From assembly GCA_003154025.1 (NCBI GenBank), contig PMCE01000150.1:8831-14968 (forward strand): a stretch of 6,138 nt of DNA, read 5' to 3'. Numbering within the stretch: position 1 is the first letter of the stretch; each line of letters opens with the position of its first letter. Made by a program: the position numbers and the translations under genes. The notes under the pieces are model-generated. The model was not told the origin of the DNA, searched no databases, and was given only the letters and a program-made list of their open reading frames with translations. This DNA comes from Syntrophaceae bacterium. GTDB taxonomy: Bacteria > Desulfobacterota > SM23-61. This document shows positions 1 through 5,823 of this stretch, in pieces.

Positions 1-77
1 GCCGCCAGGACCGGATTTTTCAGCGTAAGCGGGCCGAGTTCAACGGCGAGACTGGGGCCTTCTTTCCTGGAACCCAT
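1..77 (-). CDS. pyrD: Dihydroorotate dehydrogenase B, catalytic subunit (N-terminal fragment)
   Basis: Only the first 25 codons are inside the window; the gene runs off its left edge. Translation from the ATG at 77 gives a start of the form MGSRKEGPSLAVELGPLTL followed by KNPVLAA. This is the usual N-terminus of class 1B dihydroorotate dehydrogenase, where a short strand precedes the 'L.NPV..ASG' FMN-barrel entry. A strong ribosome site, GAGGAG, lies just upstream and overlaps the pyrK stop codon. The family oxidises dihydroorotate to orotate in de novo pyrimidine synthesis and passes electrons through PyrK to NAD. The adjacent upstream pyrK gene, 8 bp away, fits this 1B assignment. The call rests on 25 residues plus context, so it is good but not complete. 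Confidence 0.85.
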   Translation of the reverse strand, partial: MGSRKEGPSLAVELGPLTLKNPVLA

Positions 78-81
78 GGAT

Positions 82-87
82 CTCCTC
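82..87 (-). promoter_or_regulatory. Ribosome binding site of pyrD, overlapping the pyrK stop
   Basis: On the minus strand the sequence reads GAGGAG, then four bases, then the pyrD ATG at 77. The pyrK TGA stop (88-86) shares two bases with this Shine-Dalgarno sequence. This arrangement decides the pyrD start and suggests that the two subunits of one enzyme are translationally coupled. Confidence 0.75.
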
Positions 88-1075
88 AATCCCAAAAAAT
101 CTTCCGGGCGTTAAAGACCGGGCCTTCCTTGCAGACCCGGGCATACCGGAAAGGAGGGGCTTCGGAAATTTCCGGGATCGCCCCTTCGCGGGTCGCTCTT
201 TCCTCTCCCTCCGCCGCGGAATTGGGCTCCTGAGGCGAACGAGCCGAATCCCGCTTTCGACCTTCCTGTTCCGAAAGCTCCCCACGATATTTTACCGTGC
301 ATCCGAGACAAGCCCCCACACCGCAGGCCATCCGGGACTCCAGCAAGACCTGACAGGGGAGGTCGAACTGGTCGGCCACCTGCGCCACCCGCGCCAGCAT
401 GGGGTTGGGTCCGCAGGCATAGATGGCGGTGGAGCTGTGCCGCCCGGTCATGAGTTCCTTCTCCAGAAGGTCCGTGACCATCCCTTGGGTGCCAAGCCCC
501 CCGTCTTCGGTGGCCACCTGGGCCTCGATTCCCCACCGGCGGCATTCGCCCGCGCCCAGAACCTTCTCTTTATTTTTCGCCCCGATCAGGAAGACCACCT
601 CGGCAGATGCGCCCGGGCTCTTCGGCAATTTTTTCTTCCCGGCTTCCGCCCTTCTCAGCTCCTGGGCCCAGGCCAGAAGCGGAGGCACGCCGATCCCTCC
701 CCCCACCAGGATCACTCGGCTGCATCCTTCTTCGGCCCAGAAGCCGTTCCCCAGGGGGCCGAGCAGGTCGAGCCGTCCCCCCTCCGGTAGCTGGGCCATG
801 AGTTGCGTGCCCCGTCCCACGATCTGGTAGCAGATTTCCACGCCTCCCTCATCCGTGGGTTTTCTCTTCTTTTCCCGCGGCGGAAAGATCCGGGAAAAAC
901 CGAAGGGGCGGCGCAGGAAGGGGTCCTGCAATTCGTTGATCCGCAGCATGAGGAACTGCCCCGGGCGGGCCGATCGGGCAATCTCCGGACAGGCCAGTTG
1001 CAATCGGAAGGAATCCGAACTGATCTTCCGATGGAGGAGAATCTTGGCTCTCACCTCTTTGGGATAGGGATTCAT
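86..1075 (-). CDS. pyrK: Dihydroorotate dehydrogenase B, electron-transfer subunit, with an enlarged Fe-S domain
   Basis: This 329-residue protein belongs to the ferredoxin-reductase-like PyrK family. The family carries FAD and a 2Fe-2S cluster and moves electrons from PyrD to NAD in the cytosol. Seen in order: a FAD-binding barrel with GQFLML (39-44) and the LRRPFGFS segment (54-61); GPLGNGF (106-112); a nucleotide-binding fold with VGGGIGVPPLL (124-134); YACGPNPML (219-227); and a C-terminal cluster domain with C251, C256 and C259, then C315 in RYARVCKEGPVF. Family members are usually about 250-280 residues. The excess lies in charged inserts near 64-78, near 143-158 and above all near 266-308, between the third and fourth cluster cysteines. 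The ATG overlaps the rimI stop as ATGA and I see no strong Shine-Dalgarno sequence, so translation is probably coupled. The following pyrD supports the call over other ferredoxin reductases. Confidence 0.93.
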   Translation of the reverse strand: MNPYPKEVRAKILLHRKISSDSFRLQLACPEIARSARPGQFLMLRINELQDPFLRRPFGFSRIFPPREKKRKPTDEGGVEICYQIVGRGTQLMAQLPEGGRLDLLGPLGNGFWAEEGCSRVILVGGGIGVPPLLAWAQELRRAEAGKKKLPKSPGASAEVVFLIGAKNKEKVLGAGECRRWGIEAQVATEDGGLGTQGMVTDLLEKELMTGRHSSTAIYACGPNPMLARVAQVADQFDLPCQVLLESRMACGVGACLGCTVKYRGELSEQEGRKRDSARSPQEPNSAAEGEERATREGAIPEISEAPPFRYARVCKEGPVFNARKIFWD

Positions 1076-1557
1076 ACCGTTGACCGAATTTTCGAATTCT
1101 CCAAATCCAACCCCATCACGATGGCATCCTCGCCGCTATCGGTATAATACCGGCGGCGGACCCCCTGGGGCTGAAAATGGAAATTCCGGTAAAGGGAGAT
1201 CGCTTTGTAATTCGATCGCCGGACCTCCAGGGTCACCAGTTGGACCCCCTGCCGGCGGCAGTAATCGACTCCGAACCCCAGGATTTGGGCGCCAACCCCC
1301 CGCCCCCGGTGCTGCGGATGAACGGCCACGTTCAGAAGGTGACACTCCGAGTCCACCAGCCAGAAGCACAGATATCCCACCAGCGCAGGAGCCTCCTTGC
1401 GGCGGGCCACAAAGGAGCGGGCGAAGGGCGTGAGCAGCTCCCGTTCGAAGAGTCCCCGCGACCAGGGGGAGGGAAAAGCAACCTTTTCGATCTCCAGGAC
1501 TTCATCCAGATCTTTTTCCGCCATTTCCCGGATTTCGATTGGCTCTTGGAGATCCAT
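1072..1557 (-). CDS. rimI: Ribosomal-protein-alanine N-acetyltransferase family (GNAT)
   Basis: This is a 161-residue single-domain GNAT protein resembling RimI, which acetylates the N-terminal alanine of ribosomal protein S18 using acetyl-CoA. Visible motifs, numbered from the ATG at 1557: an IEIREMAEKDLDEVLEIE opening (7-24); the acetyl-CoA loop in LNVAVHPQHRGRGVG (75-89), with R84, G87 and G89; the RimI-type block LEVRRSNYKAISLYR (110-124); RRRYY (134-138); and EDAIVM (143-148). NFHF (125-128) replaces the usual GF turn. An in-frame GTG at 1566 would add MSF; neither start has a clear Shine-Dalgarno sequence. I chose the ATG because the family typically begins only a few residues before the 'IR.M...DL' strand. 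The stop overlaps the pyrK start. The S18 substrate is inferred from family resemblance; a related GNAT with another target is possible. Confidence 0.85.
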   Translation of the reverse strand: MDLQEPIEIREMAEKDLDEVLEIEKVAFPSPWSRGLFERELLTPFARSFVARRKEAPALVGYLCFWLVDSECHLLNVAVHPQHRGRGVGAQILGFGVDYCRRQGVQLVTLEVRRSNYKAISLYRNFHFQPQGVRRRYYTDSGEDAIVMGLDLENSKIRSTV

Positions 1558-1570
1558 GAAAGACACGTTG

Positions 1571-1656
1571 CGGGTTGCTCGTTACTGGTTACTCGTTAAA
1601 GCCCCTTTGGTGATCAATCCCTAACGACCTACGAGCAACCAGAAACGAGCAACCGG
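1571..1656. repeat. Imperfect inverted repeat built from paired 10-mers
   Basis: The arms 1571-1596 and 1631-1656 are complementary at 23 of 26 positions across a 34-base loop. Each arm is itself two 10-mers spaced by 4 bases. The right arm holds ACGAGCAACC twice exactly (1631-1640 and 1645-1654). The left arm holds GGTTGCTCGT (1573-1582) and GGTTACTCGT (1587-1596). One of the three mismatches (1591/1636) becomes a G-U pair in the minus-strand transcript. It fills the gap between the EIIA gene and rimI. There is no T-run after it in the direction of transcription, so it does not look like an ordinary intrinsic terminator. A REP-like or small mobile repeat is possible. Confidence 0.75.
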
Positions 1657-1660
1657 GAAA

Positions 1661-2065
1661 CTAGGATTTCTTCTGCAACACTTCGCTGGCCAGATTGATG
1701 TTTCGCTGGCCGGCCTCTTTCACCATCCTGGCCAGATCCTGCAGAGACCGTCCCTGTCGGCAGTTGGAAATTTTTATGAGCATGGGAAGGTTGAGGCCGG
1801 TGACCACTTCCACTCGATTCTCACTCAGAAAAGCCAGGCTCATGTTCGACGGGGTTCCGCCGAACATATCGGTAAGGATCAGGACCCCTTTTCCCGTGTC
1901 CACGCTCTTGATGGCCTTGGTGATCTCTTCTCGCAGCTCCTCCACCCCTCTTCGCGTATCGATGGAAACCGGGATCAAATTGGGAAGTTTTCCGCAAATC
2001 ATCTCCGCGGAACGGATGAACTCCTCTCCGAGATTCGGATGGGTAACCAAAACCACGCCAACCAT
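1661..2065 (-). CDS. PTS system mannose-family EIIA component
   Basis: This 134-residue protein is a stand-alone EIIA domain of the mannose (EIIA-Man) PTS family. It has the N-terminal strand MVGVVLVTHPNLG with the expected phospho-acceptor histidine H9, the conserved GVLILTDMFGGTPSNMSL block (60-77), and VTGLNLPML (88-96). The residue after the histidine is proline, where many relatives have glycine. In sugar transporters this domain takes phosphate from HPr and passes it to EIIB. Here no EIIB, EIIC or EIID adjoins it, and the neighbours are ptsN and rapZ. I infer a regulatory role in a phosphorelay rather than sugar uptake, as proposed for similar orphan EIIA proteins. The ATG lies 39 bp after the rapZ stop and in the same frame; a weak purine-rich site (AGAGGG) sits somewhat far upstream. 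Confidence 0.9.
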   Translation of the reverse strand: MVGVVLVTHPNLGEEFIRSAEMICGKLPNLIPVSIDTRRGVEELREEITKAIKSVDTGKGVLILTDMFGGTPSNMSLAFLSENRVEVVTGLNLPMLIKISNCRQGRSLQDLARMVKEAGQRNINLASEVLQKKS

Positions 2066-2104
2066 GGGTCTTTGAACCCTCTCTTTCCTAGCCTCCGGGT
2101 CTCT

Positions 2105-2989
2105 TCAGGCGGAATTCTTCAAGTCGCGGTGCCTGATTCTTACCGGGAATTGGTCTTGAATGGAGCTCTTCATTTTCTCCGCCACGGCTACCGAACGGTG
2201 CTGGCCTCCGGTGCAACCGATGGCTACGGTCAGGTACGCTTTTCCCTCCCTCTCGTACAGGGGGAGGAGAAAGGACAGCAGATTCCGGAGGCGGGAGAGA
2301 AAATCCCGCGTCTCCTGAAAGCCCATCAAAAAATCAAGAATCCGATGGTCGGAACCGGGCAGGTCCTTCAGTTCTTCCACGAAATAGGGGTTGGGAAGAA
2401 ACCGGACATCGATCACCAGGTCCGACTCCTGGGGAATTCCATGGGTGTACCCGAAAGAGAGAAAAGTCAAAGCCATCCTTCTCCCCAAAGGCCTTTGCCC
2501 GAAAACCTCCCGGATCGCCGCTTCGAGCTGGTGGACGTTATAGGTCGAAGTATCCACCACCAGCGTGGCCATAGAACGGAGCTCGGCCAACATCTCCCGC
2601 TCCTTCCGGATCCCCTCTACCAAGCCTTGCCCGTCGGCCAAGGGGTGCGTTCGCCGGGTCTGGCTATAGCGGCGCACCAGGATTTCATCCCCGGCTTCCA
2701 GGAACAGAATCTCAAGTTGGTAGCCCTCCGCGCCCAGGCGGGAAAAGACCTCCCGATAAGTCCGGATAAAATCCTTCTCCCGGAGGTCCATCACCAGGGC
2801 AATCTTGGAATACTCGCCCACCGAGGCGGCGGAGAGGTCCAGGAGTTTGGTCAGGAGGGCGATGGGCAGGTTGTCCACGCAGAAAAAGCCCATATCTTCC
2901 AGGGCCCTGCTGGCCGTACTCTTTCCCGATCCCGAGAGTCCGGTGATGATCACGATGCGCGAGTTTTTCAACTCCGGGGTATTCGCCAC
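2105..2989 (-). CDS. rapZ: RapZ/YvcJ family RNase adapter or nucleotide-binding protein
   Basis: Counted from the GTG at 2989 this is a 294-residue RapZ (YvcJ) protein. It has a P-loop ATPase-like N-terminal half and a C-terminal regulatory half. Visible motifs: Walker A GLSGSGKS (17-24); FFCVDNLP (35-42); RRTHPL (112-117); LSFGYTHGIP (177-186); DVRFLPNPY (194-202); and AIGCTGGQHRS (256-266). In E. coli RapZ binds the sRNA GlmZ and guides RNase E, tuning glucosamine-6-phosphate synthesis; in other phyla the role is less certain. The open frame reaches further upstream to a TTG at 3082 (325 residues), adding a charged, low-complexity stretch of 31 residues. I prefer GTG because it gives the usual family length and a Walker A near residue 17. 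Neither start has a convincing ribosome site. Its place after ptsN matches the conserved rpoN cluster. Confidence 0.93.
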   Translation of the reverse strand: MANTPELKNSRIVIITGLSGSGKSTASRALEDMGFFCVDNLPIALLTKLLDLSAASVGEYSKIALVMDLREKDFIRTYREVFSRLGAEGYQLEILFLEAGDEILVRRYSQTRRTHPLADGQGLVEGIRKEREMLAELRSMATLVVDTSTYNVHQLEAAIREVFGQRPLGRRMALTFLSFGYTHGIPQESDLVIDVRFLPNPYFVEELKDLPGSDHRILDFLMGFQETRDFLSRLRNLLSFLLPLYEREGKAYLTVAIGCTGGQHRSVAVAEKMKSSIQDQFPVRIRHRDLKNSA

Positions 2990-3124
2990 GCCCAGGGAGG
3001 TCCCCCCTTTTCCCTTGCCCTTGTCGTCCCGCCAAGGCCGGGGTTCGAAATCGTCCTCCGGTTTCTTTCCTATTCCCCGCAAACCGGCTCTGCGAACCTT
3101 CCCCGGAGGGACGCTTCGGTTCCC

Positions 3125-3586
3125 CTAGATTTTTTCTTCCCCTTCGGAAAAGACCGCCTGAATCTCCTCCCCACTACGAGCTTCCATGAGGCGTTTGCGG
3201 AAGGTTTGATCTTTCATCAACCGCGAGACCTGGGCCAGAGCTTTCAGATGTATCCCGGCGGAATTCTCCGGGGCGATGAGCAGGAAGAACAGGTGCGTCG
3301 GCTTCCCATCCAGCGACTGAAAGTCCATGCCCCTCAGGCTCCTCCCGAAGGCGGCCAGGATTTTCGTGACCTCCTTGCTCTTCCCGTGGGGGATGGCCAC
3401 TCCTTCTCCGATTCCTGTGCTTCCCAGGCTTTCCCGCTCCAGCAGAATCTCGATCATCCGGTCTTCGTTGATCTGCTTTTCCGCCTGCGCCAGCGATTGC
3501 ACCAATTCCCTGAGAACACCCTCCTTGGTTCGGGAGGTGATCTCCGGCAGAATGGATCTCTTATCCAGAATGTCCAGAATTTTCAT
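3125..3586 (-). CDS. ptsN: PTS EIIA-Ntr nitrogen-regulatory phosphoacceptor
   Basis: This 153-residue protein has the normal length of the EIIA-Ntr (fructose/mannitol EIIA-like) family. The phospho-acceptor is H67 in GIGEGVAIPHGKS (58-70). A second hallmark is the DGKPTHLFFLLIAPE segment (93-107), followed by GIHLKALAQVSRLM (110-123). In proteobacteria PtsN receives phosphate from the EI-Ntr/NPr branch and regulates processes such as potassium homeostasis and nitrogen/carbon balance by protein contacts, without transporting sugar. The ATG at 3586 is preceded by GGAGG and AGGAT sequences. A 142-bp gap separates it from hpf. The gene ends with TAG, after which the same frame stays open into rapZ. 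Confidence 0.93.
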   Translation of the reverse strand: MKILDILDKRSILPEITSRTKEGVLRELVQSLAQAEKQINEDRMIEILLERESLGSTGIGEGVAIPHGKSKEVTKILAAFGRSLRGMDFQSLDGKPTHLFFLLIAPENSAGIHLKALAQVSRLMKDQTFRKRLMEARSGEEIQAVFSEGEEKI

Positions 3587-3728
3587 AATCCTGCGGCCTC
3601 CGGAGGAATAATCCCTGCCCCCCTCTGCGCCCAGAAGGAGGACCCCCAGGAATTTTCCCTATCCGGGCGCGTGATGTTACACCGTCCTTTCGTCCCCCCG
3701 GCTCGGTCCCTGCAAAAGAAGGTGCACC

Positions 3729-4274
3729 TCACCCCCCTTGGGGTTCGATCAGGCCATAATGCCCGTCTTTCATGCGGTAGATGACATTCAAATTCTTGGA
3801 ATCGATGTTCGTAAAAATGTAAAAGTCGTTGTTCAAAAGCTCCATCTGCAGGGCGGCCTCCTCCACGGACATGGGCTTGACCTGCAACTTTTTGCTCCTG
3901 ATCAAACGGGGTTCCGTCCCGGTCTCAAAACTCTCGGCCGCGTACACGTTCATCTGCCAGCTCGACTCCGGGAGGTTGGAGCTGATCTTATGGCGTTTGA
4001 TCTTCTCCTTGTACTTCAGGAGCTGCCGTTCCAGTTTGTCCATGACCCCGTCGATGGCCGAAGACATGTCTTCGGTCTCCTCCCGGGCGTTGAGGGTCAA
4101 CCGGTTGGCCAGCAGGTTGACTTCGGCAATCTGCCGGTGTTTTTCCGTGGTGAGAACCACATTGGCTTCCAGGGGAGTATCCAGGTACTTTTTCAGTTTG
4201 GAAATCTTATCCTGCGCATACTCGCGCCACACATCTTTGGATTCCATATTCCGGAACGTGACCGAAACCTGCAT
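3729..4274 (-). CDS. hpf: Long-form ribosome hibernation promoting factor (HPF)
   Basis: From the ATG at 4274 the product has 181 residues. An N-terminal S30AE/YfiA domain (about 1-98), beginning MQVSVTFRN, has the usual basic helices (KISKLKKY, LKYKEKIKRHK). A variable linker follows (about 99-124), then the C-terminal dimerisation domain (about 125-181) with RSKKLQVKPMSVEEAALQM and NNDFYIFTNIDS. Long HPF binds the 30S decoding region and pairs 70S ribosomes into inactive 100S dimers in stationary phase. Two starts are possible: the ATG at 4289, which adds MEASD, and the ATG at 4274. The second has GGAGG at an 8-base spacing and gives the usual MQVSVTF opening, so I chose it. The gene follows rpoN closely, as in the conserved cluster. 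Family assignment is very secure. Confidence 0.95.
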   Translation of the reverse strand: MQVSVTFRNMESKDVWREYAQDKISKLKKYLDTPLEANVVLTTEKHRQIAEVNLLANRLTLNAREETEDMSSAIDGVMDKLERQLLKYKEKIKRHKISSNLPESSWQMNVYAAESFETGTEPRLIRSKKLQVKPMSVEEAALQMELLNNDFYIFTNIDSKNLNVIYRMKDGHYGLIEPQGG

Positions 4275-4282
4275 GTCCGACG

Positions 4283-4287
4283 CCTCC
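4283..4287 (-). promoter_or_regulatory. Ribosome binding site deciding the hpf start
   Basis: The minus strand reads GGAGG, then eight bases, then ATG at 4274. The alternative ATG at 4289 overlaps this same GGAGG and has only a weak AGAGA before it. This favours the downstream start. Confidence 0.7.
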
Positions 4288-4297
4288 ATTCTCTGGC

Positions 4298-5728
4298 TTA
4301 GATTATCTGCTTCCTCTGGGTGGAGGAAAGAACCCCTAACATCTCGCGGTATTTGGTCACCGTCCGGCGCGCGATCAGGATGTCCTGCTTCCTCAGAATT
4401 TCCACGAGTTCTTGATCGCTGTGGGGTTTTTGGGGGTCTTCCTGGGCGAGGATGAGACGGATTTTTTCCTTGACGCTCTCGGAGGCCACATTCTCTCCCC
4501 GGGAGGTGTTGATGCTGCTGTTGAAGAAGTACTTGAGTTCGAAGATTCCTTGCGGGGTATGGACGTATTTATTCGAGGTCACCCGGCTGATGGTCGACTC
4601 GTGCATCTCCACATCCATGGCCACATCTTTGAGCACCATGGGTTTCAGGCAGGCGACCCCCTTGTCCAGGAATTCCCGCTGAAACCTCACGATCGACTTG
4701 GTCACCCGGTAGATGGTTCGCTGGCGCTGATGGATGGATTTGATCAGCCAGAGGGCCGAGCGGATCTTGTCGTTGATGTATTCCTTCGCCTCCCCGGAAG
4801 ACTGGGTCTGCTCCCGAAGGATGGACCGGTAATAGGAGTTGACGCGCAGCTTGGGAAGGCCGTCCTCATTCAACATGACCACGTACTCATCCCCCAATTT
4901 GAATACGTACACGTCCGGGGTGATGTAGGGGATATTCTCGTCGTTGAACCGCCGCCCCGGACGGGGGTCCAGCTCGCTGATCAGGCGGGTCGCCTGGATG
5001 ACTTCTTCCAGGGACACCCCCAATTCCCGAGCCAGGGTCTGGTAGTTCTTTTTGGCCAGGAGGTTCAGGTGATCCCGTATGATCTTTGGCACCAGCGGCT
5101 CCTGGGGATAGATCTGCTGCGCCTGCAGAAGCAGGCATTCCTTCAGGTCCCGGGCGGCCACGCCCGCGGGGTCGAAGGCCTGGATCTTCTGAATGACCTT
5201 CTCGACGGTTTCCAGGTCGTACCCGCTCTGGGAGGCGATTTCTTCCAGGGAGACCTGGAGCAGGCCGTCTTCGTTCAGGTTGCCGATGATCAGCGTCCCG
5301 ATCAGCCGCCCCTCTTCGGTGAAATGATTCAGGCGGAGCTGCCAGAGGAGATGATCCGCCAGGCTGGCTTTTTTGGTCAAAAAATTCTCGAAGGTGGGGC
5401 GGTCATCGTCGTCGTCCGTCCCCCCCCGAGCCCCCCAATAAGATTCCCCCGTCCTCCATTCCGCGTCCGGCGGCGCCATCTCGTCTTTGGACTTTTCTTT
5501 CGATTCTGCGGGAGAGGTGCTGATGGTTTCGTAGCTGGTCTCGATTGGCTCGGCCTCCTGGGCGGGCCCGGAAAGCTCCTCCAGGATCGGGTTCTCCTCC
5601 TCCTCCTGGCGGATCAAATCCATCAGCTCCATCCGGGAAAGTTGCAACAGCTTGATCGCCTGCTGGAGCTGGGGAGTCATGATGGGCTGCTGGGACAGTT
5701 TGAGACTTTGCCGGATTTCTAACGCCAT
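4298..5728 (-). CDS. rpoN: RNA polymerase sigma-54 factor
   Basis: This complete 476-residue sigma-54 has all family regions. Region I is the glutamine/leucine-rich activator-responsive segment, LKLSQQPIMTPQLQQAIKLL (9-28). Region II is an acidic linker with TDDDDDRPTFENF (104-116). The core-binding domain includes FDPAGVAARDLKECLLLQ (185-202). The helix-turn-helix is around HESTISRVTSNKYV (376-389), followed by TPQGIFELKYFF (391-402). The C-terminal RpoN box is ARRTVTKYRE (453-462); the common form is ARRTVAKYRE, so one residue (T458) differs. The protein directs polymerase to -24/-12 promoters and needs AAA+ enhancer-binding proteins. The ATG at 5728 gives the standard MALEIRQSLKLSQQ start. 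It lies between lptB and hpf as in many Gram-negative bacteria. Nothing suggests loss of function. Confidence 0.98.
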   Translation of the reverse strand: MALEIRQSLKLSQQPIMTPQLQQAIKLLQLSRMELMDLIRQEEEENPILEELSGPAQEAEPIETSYETISTSPAESKEKSKDEMAPPDAEWRTGESYWGARGGTDDDDDRPTFENFLTKKASLADHLLWQLRLNHFTEEGRLIGTLIIGNLNEDGLLQVSLEEIASQSGYDLETVEKVIQKIQAFDPAGVAARDLKECLLLQAQQIYPQEPLVPKIIRDHLNLLAKKNYQTLARELGVSLEEVIQATRLISELDPRPGRRFNDENIPYITPDVYVFKLGDEYVVMLNEDGLPKLRVNSYYRSILREQTQSSGEAKEYINDKIRSALWLIKSIHQRQRTIYRVTKSIVRFQREFLDKGVACLKPMVLKDVAMDVEMHESTISRVTSNKYVHTPQGIFELKYFFNSSINTSRGENVASESVKEKIRLILAQEDPQKPHSDQELVEILRKQDILIARRTVTKYREMLGVLSSTQRKQII

Positions 5729-5735
5729 AGACGGT

Positions 5736-5801
5736 TCAAACCTTTAGTGCGGCCTGCGCAGCCGCTGAATTTTCTAAACTTTCTCTATCTTTATCGACCA
5801 T
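5736..5801 (-). CDS. Possible 21-codon leader or small ORF upstream of rpoN (speculative)
   Basis: An ATG at 5801 is preceded by AAGGA at 10 bases and opens a 21-residue frame ending just 7 bp before the rpoN ATG. It begins MVDKDRESLEN and ends in an alanine-rich tail, AAAQAALKV. I recognise no family. It could be a leader peptide or simply chance. A promoter reading occupies part of the same bases, and both are weak. Confidence 0.2.
   Translation of the reverse strand: MVDKDRESLENSAAAQAALKV
5749..5765. repeat. GC-rich palindrome between lptB and rpoN
   Basis: The 17-base stretch GCGGCCTGCGCAGCCGC pairs GCGGC with GCCGC around a TGCGCA core. It stands in otherwise AT-richer intergenic DNA about 20 bp upstream of rpoN. 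No T-run follows it in the direction of transcription, so it is a poor terminator candidate; it may be a small mRNA hairpin or a protein-binding site. Confidence 0.4.
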
Positions 5802-5819
5802 TTCCGGAGAATCCTTCAA
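5790..5819 (-). promoter_or_regulatory. Weak sigma-70-like promoter candidate for rpoN
   Basis: TTGAAG (5819-5814) and GATAAA (5795-5790) are separated by 18 bases on the minus strand. Each matches four of six consensus positions. The position, about 60 bp before the rpoN start, is sensible, but the match is weak and could be chance in an AT-rich gap. Confidence 0.2.
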
Positions 5820-5823
5820 TTCT

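Noticed and set aside
453..981. Several overlapping short frames on both strands within pyrK
   Set aside because: They are alternative frames of pyrK with arginine/proline/serine-rich compositions typical of GC-rich shadows.
3587..3728. The hpf-ptsN gap as a possible RNA element or terminator
   Set aside because: The 142 bases contain G/C-rich runs and a small GGTGCACC palindrome, but I see no long stem with a T-run, no riboswitch-like motif and no supportable ORF.
3709..3731. A sigma-54-like site (GTGCAC then TTGCA) at the end of hpf
   Set aside because: The GG and GC dinucleotides are not 10 bases apart as -24/-12 promoters require, and the -24 half matches poorly.
2039..3784. A 581-codon open frame on the plus strand
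   Set aside because: It lies opposite the EIIA start, rapZ, ptsN and the hpf end, all of which have clear family motifs. The plus-strand translation shows no recognisable domain. It is a by-product of GC-rich codon use.
4412..5722. A 436-codon open frame on the plus strand opposite rpoN
   Set aside because: It mirrors rpoN almost end to end, with low-complexity G/L/V/F-rich composition and no motif. It is an antisense shadow of a gene with certain identity.
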